Of a DNA stretch of 64,000 nucleotides, positions 15,871 through 25,110 are shown piece after piece. A program made the position numbers and the translations under genes. The notes under the pieces were generated by a model. It was not told where the DNA came from, searched no databases, and worked only from the letters and a program-made list of their open reading frames with translations. Origin of the DNA: JAVBJV01 sp031546815 (lineage in GTDB: Bacteria > Pseudomonadota > Alphaproteobacteria > Acetobacterales > Acetobacteraceae); the NCBI GenBank assembly GCA_031546815.1, contig JAVBJV010000032.1:1-64000 (forward strand), read 5' to 3'. The stretch's first letter is position 1. Every line of letters begins with the position of its first letter.

Positions 15871-17936
15871 TGGACATCACCGCAACCACACTACGCTTCA
15901 TGCCGCTGCTGCCCGTCTGGGCGCTGGTAACGCTGGCCGTCCTCGCGCTGGCAATCTGCGGCTTTGCGCTGTGGTACCGCGCGCGCGGTGCGTTGTGGCG
16001 CGCGGCGTTGTTCGGTGTGCTGATCGCGTTTCTGTGCAACCCGCAACTGGTGCGCGAGGACCGCGCCATGCTGCCCGACATTGCGCTGCTGGTCACCGAC
16101 GACAGCGCCTCGATGCAGATCGGCGACCGCGCGCGCGATGTTGCCGCCGCCCGTACCGCGCTTGCTGAACAGATCACCCGTCTGCCCAATCTGGAACTGC
16201 GCAGCATCACCGTGCCCGAGGGTGGCAATAACGGCACCCGCCTGTTCGAGGCCACCGAACGCGCCCTGACCGACATCCCCCGCACCCGTCTGGCCGGTGT
16301 GATGATGCTGACCGACGGGCAAGTGCACGACGCCCCCGCCGCGCCCGATTTCAATGCACCGCTCCACGTGCTGATCCCCGCGCGCGACGAGGAGATCGAC
16401 CGGCAGCTACGCATCCTCGAAGCGCCGGGCTTCGGGCTGGTGGGACAGGATGTCACGCTCCGCATCATCGCGCAGGATCAGGGGCCGATTGCCGCCAGTG
16501 CCCGACAGACCTCCACCCGCCTGACCATCCGGCGCGAGGGCGATGTGCGCACCGTCACCATACCGCTGGGGCAGGAATACCGGATCACCATTCCCGTCGC
16601 GCATGGCGGGGCCAATCTGGTGGAGCTGGAAGTCGAAGCCCGCCCGGACGAAGTCTCGGCGCTGAACAACCGGCAGATTGCAAGCATCAACGGTGTGCGC
16701 GACCGGTTGCGTGTGCTGCTGGTCTCGGGCGAGCCGCATCAGGGGGAACGCACCTGGCGGCGCTTGCTGAAGGCAGATGCCTCGGTCGATCTGGTACACT
16801 TCACCATCCTGCGCCCGCCCGAACGCGACGACCTGACGCCGATGAACGAATTGTCGCTGATCCCGTTTCCGGTGCGCGAACTGTTCCAGGTGAAGCTGCG
16901 CGAATTTGATCTGGTGATCTTCGACCGCTTCCAGAATCGCGGCCTGCTGCCGTTCGACTATCTGCAAAACATCGCCGACTACGTGCGCGCGGGCGGTGCG
17001 CTGCTAATGAGCGTGGGGCCGGAATTCGTCGCGCCGGAATCGCTGGCGCGCACACCGCTGGCACAGGTGTTGCCAGCACAGCCCGGCGCAGTGCTGGCCG
17101 ACACATTCCGCCCGCAGATACCCGCCACAGGGCAGCGCCATCCCGTCACCGCCGCGCTGCCCGGCTGGCGCGCGAATGCCGCGCCCGGCTGGGGGCCGTG
17201 GTATCGGCGCATCACGCCGCGCGCCGTGCGGGGCGATGTGGTGATGACGGATGAACACGATACCCCGCTTCTGGTGCTCTCGCACGAGGGACAGGGCCGC
17301 GTGGCGATGCTGCTGTCCGACCAGATCTGGCTGTGGAGTCGCGGCCATCAGGGCGGCGGCCCGCAGGCGGAGCTGCTGCGCCGCATCGCGCACTGGTTGA
17401 TGCGCGAACCCGAACTGGAAGAAGAAACCCTGACGGCACGGATCTCGGCCGGGCGGCTGACCGTAGACCGCCACACCCTGTCCGCCGCGCCGCCACCGCC
17501 CGTCACCGTCACGCCGCCCACGGGACCCGCCACCACGCAGACCCTGACCGATCTGGGCGCTGGACACGCGCAACTGGAAATCCCCGCCCCGCTGCCCGGC
17601 ATCTGGCAGGTGAGCGACGGCCAGCGCAGCGCCTTTGCCGCCGCTGGCAGCGCCAACCCGCCCGAGACCGCCGATCTGCGCGCCACCGCAACCAGACTGG
17701 CCCCCGCCGTACAGGCCGCCAGCGGGGCCGTGCGGTTTCTGGGCGCGTCGGGCGTGCCGCAGATCCGCCGCACCGAACCGGGTAACACGACAGCAGGCGG
17801 CGGGTGGATCGGGCTGCAGCAGAACCGCGATCATCTGGTCACCGGCCTGTCCGCCTCTGCCCTGATGCCGCCATGGTTGGCGCTTATCTTGATTGCCGGG
17901 CTGGTGATCGCCACATGGTTCCGGGAAAGTCGTTGA
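15870..17936 (+). CDS. VWA-domain membrane protein, last gene of the MoxR operon
   Basis: A 688-residue protein. Two N-terminal helices (about residues 12-35 and 41-58) precede a VWA-like domain with the metal-site motif TDDSASM (DxSxS at about 74-78) and MMLTDGQVHD (Thr-Asp of the site). A large extracytoplasmic part follows with a class I glutamine-amidotransferase-like region, and a C-terminal helix (ALMPPWLALILIAGLVIAT) ends the protein. Start and stop of the neighbours overlap (TGATG), so it is translated with the DUF4159 protein. The two large proteins share architecture and may form a pair. Confidence 0.85.
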   Translation: MDITATTLRFMPLLPVWALVTLAVLALAICGFALWYRARGALWRAALFGVLIAFLCNPQLVREDRAMLPDIALLVTDDSASMQIGDRARDVAAARTALAEQITRLPNLELRSITVPEGGNNGTRLFEATERALTDIPRTRLAGVMMLTDGQVHDAPAAPDFNAPLHVLIPARDEEIDRQLRILEAPGFGLVGQDVTLRIIAQDQGPIAASARQTSTRLTIRREGDVRTVTIPLGQEYRITIPVAHGGANLVELEVEARPDEVSALNNRQIASINGVRDRLRVLLVSGEPHQGERTWRRLLKADASVDLVHFTILRPPERDDLTPMNELSLIPFPVRELFQVKLREFDLVIFDRFQNRGLLPFDYLQNIADYVRAGGALLMSVGPEFVAPESLARTPLAQVLPAQPGAVLADTFRPQIPATGQRHPVTAALPGWRANAAPGWGPWYRRITPRAVRGDVVMTDEHDTPLLVLSHEGQGRVAMLLSDQIWLWSRGHQGGGPQAELLRRIAHWLMREPELEEETLTARISAGRLTVDRHTLSAAPPPPVTVTPPTGPATTQTLTDLGAGHAQLEIPAPLPGIWQVSDGQRSAFAAAGSANPPETADLRATATRLAPAVQAASGAVRFLGASGVPQIRRTEPGNTTAGGGWIGLQQNRDHLVTGLSASALMPPWLALILIAGLVIATWFRESR

Positions 17937-18065
17937 ACTCAATTTCACACGAACACAAAACCGTGAGCGGCTCACGCAATTCTGTATTATTCGCTAATCA
18001 GAACGGATTGCATGGCAGCCATCTTGTGCTTTTGGTGAAATCATTTTTCTGATATAAGGAAAGAC

Positions 18066-18632
18066 ATGCGAGCACTGTTCATAGCGTCTGCCCTTCTGAT
18101 CCCTCTGGCTGCAGCTCAGGCGCAGCAGAGCGCCCCTCCGGCACCGGCTGCGGCCCCCGTGCCACCGCCTTCGGCGGTCCCCGGGGCGCGCGTGACGCCC
18201 GGCGCCGCACCGCGGCAGGGCACCGCAGAACTCCGCCCGAACGAAGCCCTGTTCGACGCCATCAACCGTGGCGACATCGGCGATGCGCGCAGTGCCATCA
18301 ATCGCGGCGCACAGCTCGACGCGCATAACATCCTCGGCCTGACGCCGCTGGAACTGGCGATCGACCTGGGTCACAACGATATTTCCTTCCTGCTGCTCAG
18401 CATGCGTCAGGGTGGCGGCGATCGCACCACCACTGTGCGCGATGAACCGCAGCCGCGCACATCGCGCCGCGCACCGCTGGCCGCGCCGCCAGTTGCACGG
18501 GCCAGCCAGCCTGCGCCGACCACGCCGCGCCTGTGGGAAAACAACGGCGGCGCTGCACAGCCCAATAACGGCTTCCTGGGGTTCGACGCCAACCGCCCCG
18601 CCGGCCGCCCGGATCGCAGCACAACCAACTGA
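18066..18632 (+). CDS. Exported ankyrin-repeat protein with proline-rich linker
   Basis: A 188-residue protein. The signal peptide MRALFIASALLIPLAAAQAQ has predicted cleavage after AQA near residue 19. A proline/alanine-rich stretch (residues 20-50) follows. About two ankyrin-like repeats span residues 55-115: NEALFDAINRGDIGDARSAI, then GLTPLELAIDLGHNDISFLL. The C-terminal 70 residues are low-complexity and basic. Ankyrin modules mediate protein contacts; the partner is unknown. It lies 129 nt after the MoxR operon with its own ribosome-binding site (AAGGA) and is followed by a terminator. Confidence 0.8.
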   Translation: MRALFIASALLIPLAAAQAQQSAPPAPAAAPVPPPSAVPGARVTPGAAPRQGTAELRPNEALFDAINRGDIGDARSAINRGAQLDAHNILGLTPLELAIDLGHNDISFLLLSMRQGGGDRTTTVRDEPQPRTSRRAPLAAPPVARASQPAPTTPRLWENNGGAAQPNNGFLGFDANRPAGRPDRSTTN

Positions 18633-18654
18633 TCGCTCCGGCATCGCATAACGG

Positions 18655-18683
18655 CAGGCACCTTCGGGTGCCTGTTTCGTTTT
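18655..18683 (+). terminator. Intrinsic terminator of the ankyrin gene
   Basis: Arms CAGGCACC and GGTGCCTG close on a TTCG tetraloop and are followed by TTTCGTTTT. The TTCG loop and T-rich tail are typical of strong rho-independent terminators. Confidence 0.9.
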
Positions 18684-18749
18684 GGGTGCCTCTTTGCCAG
18701 CCGCGGCAAACGTCCTACAGAGCATCCGGTCATCTTTTGTTCCGGACGC

Positions 18750-19610
18750 ATGTTTCTCTCCGACCTCAATGCCAGCCAGCGTCAGCATCTGGCCCATACC
18801 GAAGCCCTGTGGGCGTCGTGGAAAACGGCCATGCGAAACCGTGCGGCCATGGGAACACTGGCGTGGAAGCCCACCAAGGGTGGCGATTACCTGATCCACA
18901 GCTACGACGACCCGACCAGCGGTGCGCGCAAGACCGTAGCGCTGGGACTGCGTTCGGCCAGCACCACCTATCGGATGACCGTGTTCGAGAAAGAGCGCGA
19001 ATCCGCCCGCCAGTATCTGGATGGTATCACGCAGCAATTGAACGAACAGGCGCGCCTGAATCGCGCCGCCGGACTGGGACGCATCCCAAAGGCCGCCGCC
19101 GCCATCCTGCGCCGCTTCGAGCGCGACCGGCTGGATTTTCTGACCGACCACAGCGCCGCGCTGCTGGCTTACGAAACGCTGGCCGGGGTGAGCATCCAGC
19201 CGAAACTGCTGGCCAATGCCAGTTTCAACCCGGCGGACGAGATCGGGAAAACATTATACCTGCTGCCACGCGCATCCAGCGCCGCCGCGCTGCACAGCGC
19301 CCTGCGCGGCGTGGACCGCAGCTTCATGCCGCATGAAGGCGGCAGGCAGGCTATCAATATCGAGGCTTATTGCGTGCATCTGCACGACACGATCGACTGC
19401 GCTGCCCCGGTCACCGCGCTGTGCATCGGCGAGGACGGATTGCCCGTGGCGATCCCCGCCCTGCCGCCGCACCAGTTCCTGTTGCGCGCCGATCAGCTTG
19501 CCAAACAGGCGGACACCCCTGCCGATCGCGCATGGTACGAAGAAAGCGCGGAACTGGTTCGCGCCATTCTGCACACAAAGCCACAACAGTTGATTGAGAC
19601 GATTATCTGA
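18750..19610 (+). CDS. GSU2403-like nucleotidyltransferase-fold protein (tentative)
   Basis: A 286-residue soluble protein. The N-terminal half resembles the GSU2403/NTP_transf_8 nucleotidyltransferase-fold family: a helical start, WKPTKGGDYLIHSY, VALGLRSASTTYRMTVFEKE, the LGRIPKAAAAILRRFER linker and the HSAALLAYETLAGV segment. In that family the last segment reads roughly GTNALYAYE; here GTN is replaced, so activity may be lost or altered. The acidic metal-binding pair cannot be placed with confidence. It sits beside a tRNA-Gln gene, which may be chance. I consider the family assignment probable but not firm. Confidence 0.5.
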   Translation: MFLSDLNASQRQHLAHTEALWASWKTAMRNRAAMGTLAWKPTKGGDYLIHSYDDPTSGARKTVALGLRSASTTYRMTVFEKERESARQYLDGITQQLNEQARLNRAAGLGRIPKAAAAILRRFERDRLDFLTDHSAALLAYETLAGVSIQPKLLANASFNPADEIGKTLYLLPRASSAAALHSALRGVDRSFMPHEGGRQAINIEAYCVHLHDTIDCAAPVTALCIGEDGLPVAIPALPPHQFLLRADQLAKQADTPADRAWYEESAELVRAILHTKPQQLIETII

Positions 19611-19611
19611 A

Positions 19612-19683
19612 CTGGGGCGGGAGGGATCGAACCTCCGAATGGCGGAATCAAAATCCGCTGCCTTACCGCTTGGCTACGCCCCA
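19612..19683 (-). tRNA. tRNA-Gln (anticodon UUG)
   Basis: On the minus strand the acceptor arms TGGGGCG and CGCCCCA pair perfectly, with G as discriminator. The anticodon stem GCGGA/TCCGC encloses the 7-nt loop TTTTGAT with anticodon TTG. The T-loop reads TTCGATC. No CCA is encoded, so the CCA-adding enzyme at 8803-9993 is required. It lies 30 nt downstream of ispE on the same strand. Confidence 0.97.
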
Positions 19684-19713
19684 TCAGATATGCGGGGGCC
19701 TGACATACGGGGT

Positions 19714-20568
19714 TTACCCCCCGTGCGTAAAGCCCCCCCAGCACCACCAGTCGGAACGCCGGAGTGCATCCGCCACACGCGCGGCATCCACCGGCGTTGC
19801 ACAGATCCCGAAGCATGTGGCCCCCGAACCGCTCATCCGTGCCAGCAACACATCGGGATGCGCGCGCAGTGCCGCCAGAACATCACCGATCGGCGGGCAC
19901 AGCTGGCGTGCCGCATCTTCCAGGTAGTTGCCCAGCGGGGCCAGATCCGCCGCCATATGCTGCACTGTGTCCCACCCACGCGGCAGATAGGCCCGTGCCG
20001 AGAACACCGCTTGCCGCGCACGAAACACCGCGGGCGTCGCCACCGACACGCCGGGGTTCACCAGCACCAGCCCGAACGCTGGCAGAGACGGTGCGTCGGA
20101 CAGCACTTCGCCCACGCCTTCCATGCGCACGGGGCGCGATGCCAGACACACCGGCACATCCGCGCCCAGCTGCAAGGCCAGATCGTGCAGCCGCGCCACT
20201 GGCAGCGTCACGCCCCACAGATCCATCAGCACACGTAACGTCGCCGCCGCGTCGGCCGATCCGCCGCCAATGCCCGAGGCAACCGGCAGGGATTTATCCA
20301 GCGTGATATTCGCAACAGGCGCAACGCCCACCGCCTGCGCCAGTAGACGCGCCGCACGCAGCACCAGATTGTCGGAGTCTTCGCTCAGCCGGTCCGCGAA
20401 CGGGCCTTCGATGTGCAGCGACAGTGCATCGGCCCGCTGCGCCCGCACCGCATCGCCAGCCCCCGCGAACACGCACAAGCTGTCGAGCAGATGGTATCCA
20501 TCGTCCCGCCGCCCGGTCACAAGCAGATACAGATTGACCTTTGCCGGCGCGAAACCTGCCTCGCTCAC
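19714..20568 (-). CDS. ispE: 4-diphosphocytidyl-2-C-methyl-D-erythritol kinase
   Basis: A 284-residue GHMP kinase that phosphorylates CDP-methylerythritol in the MEP isoprenoid pathway. The N-terminus FAPAKVNLYLLVTGRRDDGY carries the substrate-binding Lys, and the ATP-binding GHMP motif is LPVASGIGGGSADAAATLR (about residues 92-110). LGADVPVCLA carries the catalytic Asp. The C-terminal ARMSGSGATCFG loop is also conserved. The ATG overlaps the stop of the TPR lipoprotein gene by 4 nt, and tRNA-Gln follows. Confidence 0.96.
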   Translation of the reverse strand: MSEAGFAPAKVNLYLLVTGRRDDGYHLLDSLCVFAGAGDAVRAQRADALSLHIEGPFADRLSEDSDNLVLRAARLLAQAVGVAPVANITLDKSLPVASGIGGGSADAAATLRVLMDLWGVTLPVARLHDLALQLGADVPVCLASRPVRMEGVGEVLSDAPSLPAFGLVLVNPGVSVATPAVFRARQAVFSARAYLPRGWDTVQHMAADLAPLGNYLEDAARQLCPPIGDVLAALRAHPDVLLARMSGSGATCFGICATPVDAARVADALRRSDWWCWGGFTHGG

Positions 20569-22322
20569 CTTGGCGCTCGCGGCATCTGCGAGGCGGGCAG
20601 ACCGTCGCGCAGTTTTGCCTCAATCTTCACGATATCGGCGGGGTCCGGGTCCAGCGTCAGCGCGCGCCGCCACTGGAATTCCGCCTCGCGCCGTCGCCCG
20701 GCCGCCCAGTACAGATCGCCCAGATGGTCGTTCACCGTCACGTCGTTCGCTTCAAGCTCGGCCGCGCGTTCCAGGGTCTGCAACGCGCCCGGGATATTGC
20801 CCATCCGGAACTGCACCCAGCCGAGGCTGTCGACAATGTGCCCATCGTTCGGGCGCTGTTCGACCGCGCGCTGCAACATGCGGTGCGCCTGTTCCAGATT
20901 CACGCCGCGATCGGCCCATGTGTAGCCCAGATAATTCAGCACATAGGGCTGGTCCGGGCTGAGCTGTAATGCCGTCTGCAGATCCGCCTCGGCCTTTTCC
21001 CACTCGCCCGATCGTTCCAGCACGATGCCGCGCACATAGAACAGCGGCCAGTGACGCGGCTCGCGCTGGGGGATCAGAGCGATGGCGCGATTATACGCCT
21101 CGGTCGCTTCCACGAAGCGCTTCTGCCCGCGCAGCAGATCGCCCAGCCGCACCAGCGGCTCCGACCGTTCGGGGTAGTCGCGGGCGATGGCGCGCAAGGC
21201 CTGTTCGGCCTCGGCCTTCTTGTCCATCGCCTCGAGCAGTTGCGCGCGCCGCATACGCACCACGGGCGACAGCAGGTCGTTCCCCGGCACGTCCGCCAGC
21301 AGGGCGTCGGCCTGCGCGGGCTGGTCGTCGGCGGCAAATGTGTCGGCCATCAGCAGCCGCACCGGCGTGAAGTCCGGGCGCAGATACAGGGCCAGCCGCA
21401 GCATCAGCATCGCTTCCTCGTTGCTCTGCTGCTGGCGCAACAGCGCCCCCATGGTCATATACGCCTCGGCAATACCCGCCGCCGCAGAGGGCACAGGGCG
21501 CGTGTTCTGGCTGGCATTCACCAGCGGCAGGATCAGCGCGAAATCGTCCGACGCCGCGGCCAGTTTGGCGACCACGCGCTGGGCGTTCTGCGGCTGCCCG
21601 TTGCGGGCATAAAAACTCGACAGGATCAGCGCCATGCGCAGGTTCGGCTGCGGGTCGGCCGCTTCTGCACGCTGGTAATAACGCTGCGCCTCGTTCGGGC
21701 GTTCGGCCAGATCGGCGATCATCCCCGCATGCAGGGCATAGAACGCACCGCCATTCCCCTCGCTCAGCGGGCGCAGGGTGGTCAGCGCTGCATCGACCTG
21801 ACCGCGCCCGAACTGCGCCCAGGCCTGCAGCAGCGGACGCAGCAACTGCATCCCACCCTCGTTCGCCATGCCGCGCGTGCGCAGCTCCACGCGGTCCCAG
21901 CGGCTGTTGCGGGCCTCGTCCGTCAGCAGCAGCAACTGTGCACCACCCTGACGCGGCAGTTGGCGCGCCAGAGTCAGTGCCTCGGGGCGACCATCCATCA
22001 GCGCGGCGAGAAACGCCTGTTCACGCAGAACCGGGTTGGTCGGGTCTGTCTCCAGCGCCTGCAACATTCGCGTGGCACCTTCCGACATGTCCGAAGCGGA
22101 CAATGCGGCGCGGCCGGCCAGATACGCGCCATAGCCCCCGCTCAGCGGCTGCACCGCCGCACTGCGCCGGACCGAAATTCTGGATGTCGAGCGCGGCTGG
22201 GGGGCCTCGGCCAGCACCTCGGGGCGGGACGAGTCTGCTTCGCCACAGGCCGACAGCAGGGTCAGGGACAGCAGCACCGCACACGACAGGCCGGAACGAT
22301 AAGACCGAAGAGCAATTTGCAT
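20565..22322 (-). CDS. TPR-repeat lipoprotein
   Basis: A 585-residue protein with a lipoprotein signal: hydrophobic stretch at residues 12-22 and lipobox LSAC with acylated Cys26. After a short basic linker, tetratricopeptide repeats fill most of the length; clear examples are AYNRAIALIPQREPRHWPLF, ADLQTALQLSPDQPYVLNYL and the C-terminal GDLYWAAGRRREAEFQWRRA. Such outer-membrane TPR lipoproteins scaffold envelope assembly. It is translationally coupled to ispE by a 4-nt overlap. Its own start region lies 181 nt from the ETF-QO gene. Confidence 0.88.
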   Translation of the reverse strand: MQIALRSYRSGLSCAVLLSLTLLSACGEADSSRPEVLAEAPQPRSTSRISVRRSAAVQPLSGGYGAYLAGRAALSASDMSEGATRMLQALETDPTNPVLREQAFLAALMDGRPEALTLARQLPRQGGAQLLLLTDEARNSRWDRVELRTRGMANEGGMQLLRPLLQAWAQFGRGQVDAALTTLRPLSEGNGGAFYALHAGMIADLAERPNEAQRYYQRAEAADPQPNLRMALILSSFYARNGQPQNAQRVVAKLAAASDDFALILPLVNASQNTRPVPSAAAGIAEAYMTMGALLRQQQSNEEAMLMLRLALYLRPDFTPVRLLMADTFAADDQPAQADALLADVPGNDLLSPVVRMRRAQLLEAMDKKAEAEQALRAIARDYPERSEPLVRLGDLLRGQKRFVEATEAYNRAIALIPQREPRHWPLFYVRGIVLERSGEWEKAEADLQTALQLSPDQPYVLNYLGYTWADRGVNLEQAHRMLQRAVEQRPNDGHIVDSLGWVQFRMGNIPGALQTLERAAELEANDVTVNDHLGDLYWAAGRRREAEFQWRRALTLDPDPADIVKIEAKLRDGLPASQMPRAPR

Positions 22323-22445
22323 CGTTTGAAACTAGAGCCTTTTCCACGCGGGGGGAAACACCCGAACAACAGAAAATGCACCCGGGCTGCAAACCCGGAC
22401 ACGGCATTTCCATCCACGTGCACATGATGGCCGGCCACTGAACGA

Positions 22446-22481
22446 TTTCGGGGAAACCGGCCTGCGCCTGTTTCCCCGAAA
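22446..22481 (-). terminator. Hairpin downstream of the ETF-QO gene
   Basis: A perfect 12-bp stem (TTTCGGGGAAAC with GTTTCCCCGAAA) and 12-nt loop lies 22 nt after the minus-strand stop at 22504. No T-run follows in that direction, so termination may be weak or factor-dependent. Its position suggests it separates the ETF-QO and TPR-ispE transcripts. Confidence 0.65.
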
Positions 22482-22503
22482 ATTGTCATCACCGGTACGG
22501 AAT

Positions 22504-24129
22504 TTACATTCCGCTGGGATAGTTGGGTCCACCGCCGCCTTCGGGCGTGGTCCAGTTGATGTTCTGGCGGGGGTCCTTGATGTCGCAGGTTTTGCAATGC
22601 ACGCAGTTCTGCGCATTGATCTGCAGACGCGGGTTGCCTTCGTCCTCGCCCAGAATTTCGTAGACGCCCGCCGGGCAGTAGCGGGTTTCCGGGCTGCGAT
22701 ACAGCTTCCAGTTCACATCGATCGCCACATCCGGATTCAGCAGCTTCAGATGAGCGGGCTGATCTTCCTCGTGGTTGGTGCTCGACATGAACACCGACGA
22801 CGCACGGTCGAATGTCAGCACGCCATCCGGCTTCGGATAGGCGATCTTCGGCGCGGCTGCCGCTTCCACCAGCGTGGTGTTGTCGGCATGCGCATGATGG
22901 AACGTCCACGGTGCGCGACCACGGAACACATAGGTGTCGATCGCCGAATACGCCAACCCGCCCCACATGCCGAACTTCGAGAAGCTGGGGCGCACATTGC
23001 GCACGCGGTGCAGTTCGTCCCACACCCAGGAATTCTTCACGGCCGTCGGGTAAGCTTCCAGCACATCGGGCCGGTCGCCCGCCAGCGCGGCCGCCACGGC
23101 TTCCGCCGCCAGCATGCCGGTCTTCATGGCCAGATGCGAACCCTTGACCTTCGGCACGTTCAGGAAGCCCGCCGTGCAGCCCATCAGCGCCCCGCCCGGG
23201 AATACCAGCGTCGGGATCGACTGCAGACCGCCTTCGTTCAGCGCGCGCGCGCCATAGGACAGGCGCTTGCCGCCTTCGAAATGCTTGCGGATTGCCGGAT
23301 GCGTCTTGAAGCGCTGCATTTCCTCGAACGGCGACAGCCACGGGTTCTTGTAGTCCAGCCCGATCACGTAGCCGAACGACACCAGGTTCTTGCCCCAGTG
23401 ATAGACGAACGAGCCGCCATACACATCGGACGAAACCGGCCAGCCGATCGAATGGATGATCGTACCGGGCTTGTGGTTTTCTTCCGGGATTTCCCACAGT
23501 TCCTTGATGCCGATCGCATAGGTCTGCGGGTCTGCATTCTCGCGCAGGCCGAACTGTTCGCTCAGACGCTTGGTCAGGCTGCCACGGCACCCTTCGGCAA
23601 ACAGCGTATAGGTCGCGCGCAGTTCCATACCGGGCTGGTAATTGGGGCCTTGCTCGCCGGATTTGGTGATGCCCATATCGCCGGTGATCACACCGTTGAT
23701 GCGACCGTCTTCCAGGATAAGGTCGGCGGCGGCAAAGCCGGGATAAATCTCGACGCCCAGTTCCTCGGCCTGCGTGCCCAGCCAGCGACACACATCGCCC
23801 AGCGAGACAATGTAGTTGCCGTGGTTATGCATCTGCGGCGGCGTCGGCATACGGATCGCGCTTTTGGCGGTCAGATACAGGAACTGGTCGGCGGCGGCTT
23901 CCGTCAGTAACGGTGCGCCCCTTTCCTTCCAGTCGGGGATCAGCTCGTTCAGTGCGTGGGGTTCCAGCACAGCGCCGGACAGCGTGTGCGCGCCCACTTC
24001 GCTGGCCTTCTCGACCACACAAACGCTGGTCTCGGGCGAGACCTGCTTGAGGCGAATCGCAGCCGACAATCCCGCAGGACCGGCCCCTACGATCACCACA
24101 TCAAATTCCATCGATTCGCGTTCAGTCAT
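22504..24129 (-). CDS. Electron transfer flavoprotein-ubiquinone oxidoreductase
   Basis: A 541-residue membrane-associated enzyme that passes electrons from acyl-CoA and amine dehydrogenases, through ETF, to ubiquinone. The FAD-binding motif VVIVGAGPAGLSAAIRL lies at the N-terminus, and HTLSGAVLEPHAL and GEQGPNYQPGMELRA are family-specific. The C-terminal [4Fe-4S] domain supplies YCPAGVYE and NCVHCKTCDIKDP, giving the four cysteine ligands. The ATG at 24129 has GGAG eight nt upstream; the frame continues upstream without another good site. It serves the acyl-CoA dehydrogenase at 32672-34405 among others. Confidence 0.97.
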   Translation of the reverse strand: MTERESMEFDVVIVGAGPAGLSAAIRLKQVSPETSVCVVEKASEVGAHTLSGAVLEPHALNELIPDWKERGAPLLTEAAADQFLYLTAKSAIRMPTPPQMHNHGNYIVSLGDVCRWLGTQAEELGVEIYPGFAAADLILEDGRINGVITGDMGITKSGEQGPNYQPGMELRATYTLFAEGCRGSLTKRLSEQFGLRENADPQTYAIGIKELWEIPEENHKPGTIIHSIGWPVSSDVYGGSFVYHWGKNLVSFGYVIGLDYKNPWLSPFEEMQRFKTHPAIRKHFEGGKRLSYGARALNEGGLQSIPTLVFPGGALMGCTAGFLNVPKVKGSHLAMKTGMLAAEAVAAALAGDRPDVLEAYPTAVKNSWVWDELHRVRNVRPSFSKFGMWGGLAYSAIDTYVFRGRAPWTFHHAHADNTTLVEAAAAPKIAYPKPDGVLTFDRASSVFMSSTNHEEDQPAHLKLLNPDVAIDVNWKLYRSPETRYCPAGVYEILGEDEGNPRLQINAQNCVHCKTCDIKDPRQNINWTTPEGGGGPNYPSGM

Positions 24130-24225
24130 ACCCGTATCTCCGCTTCCCATATCCTGCATACGGCGGTTCGGTCTTTTTCGCAAAGGCACTTGCGCAATTT
24201 TGTGGTTGGTCGCATCCATTTCTTT

Positions 24226-25023
24226 ATGAATGCTGTCAGCTTGTTACGGCTGCAAATGGAATGGGGTGCCGACGAGGCGATCAGCGATGATCCCCTCGAT
24301 CGCTTTGTCCTGTCCGCACAGCCGCGCAGGGCAGCCGCACCTGCCGCCGCGCCTGTTGCGTATTCCGCCAACGTAACAGCACTGATGCAGCCTGTTGCCG
24401 CAGCGCCCGCTGCCTCGCCGCAGGGCCGCGCGCACGATGCCGCACAGGCCGCCAACACGCTGGAAGAACTGCGCACCGCCATCGCCGCGTTCGACGGATG
24501 TGCCCTGCGCGATACCGCCACCAACCTGGTTTTTGCCGACGGTAACCACGCCAGCGGCCTGCTGCTGATCGGCGAGGCGCCGGGGGCCGAGGAAGACCGC
24601 GAGGGCAAACCTTTCGTCGGCGCCTCGGGGCAGTTTCTGGACCGGATGCTGGCCTCGGTCGGGCTGGACCGCACGCAGTTCGCCATCACCAACATCCTGC
24701 CCTGGCGCCCGCCCGGTAACCGCAACCCCACCGATGCGGAAATTGCGCTGTGCCTGCCCTTCCTGCACCGGCAGATCGCCTTGGCGCACCCGGCGCGGAT
24801 CGTGATGCTGGGCGGGACCGCCGCCAAAACGCTGACCGGACGGAAAGAGGGTATCACCCGCCTGCGCGGCAGCTGGCACAAGCTGGCCATTCCCGGGCTG
24901 GACGCCCCTGTCCCGGCGCTGGCGACGCTGCATCCCGCCTATCTGCTGCGCACCCCGGCCGCCAAGCGCGAGGCTTGGGCCGACCTGCTGGTTCTGCGCC
25001 GCGCGCTGAATGAAACTGCCTGA
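24226..25023 (+). CDS. Uracil-DNA glycosylase, family 4/5-like
   Basis: A 265-residue base-excision repair enzyme. The N-terminal part MNAVSLLRLQMEWGADEAI and an alanine-rich linker (residues 25-80) are typical of alphaproteobacterial forms. The catalytic core has LLIGEAPGAEEDREGKPFVG (motif 1), NILPWRPPGNRNPT, and LATLHPAYLLRTP (motif with the catalytic His). The iron-sulfur cysteines are represented by at least Cys in DGCALRD and in ALCLPF; I do not see all four of classical family 4. It is divergent from the ETF-QO gene with 96 nt between starts. Confidence 0.9.
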   Translation: MNAVSLLRLQMEWGADEAISDDPLDRFVLSAQPRRAAAPAAAPVAYSANVTALMQPVAAAPAASPQGRAHDAAQAANTLEELRTAIAAFDGCALRDTATNLVFADGNHASGLLLIGEAPGAEEDREGKPFVGASGQFLDRMLASVGLDRTQFAITNILPWRPPGNRNPTDAEIALCLPFLHRQIALAHPARIVMLGGTAAKTLTGRKEGITRLRGSWHKLAIPGLDAPVPALATLHPAYLLRTPAAKREAWADLLVLRRALNETA

Positions 25024-25041
25024 ATCTCAACTCACGGTTTC

Positions 25042-25057
25042 GTTTCTATATAGAAAC
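25042..25057. promoter_or_regulatory. Perfect 16-nt palindrome upstream of the lytic transglycosylase gene
   Basis: GTTTCTATATAGAAAC is a perfect inverted repeat with no loop, 18 nt after the glycosylase stop and 54 nt before the chosen start of the next gene. It is AT-rich against a GC-rich background. This form suits an operator for a dimeric regulator. No regulator can be named. Confidence 0.55.
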
Positions 25058-25110
25058 ATAAACAGATCGTGCTTGCTTCTGCCTGCCCGTCTGTGTACCC
25101 AGATTGGGCC

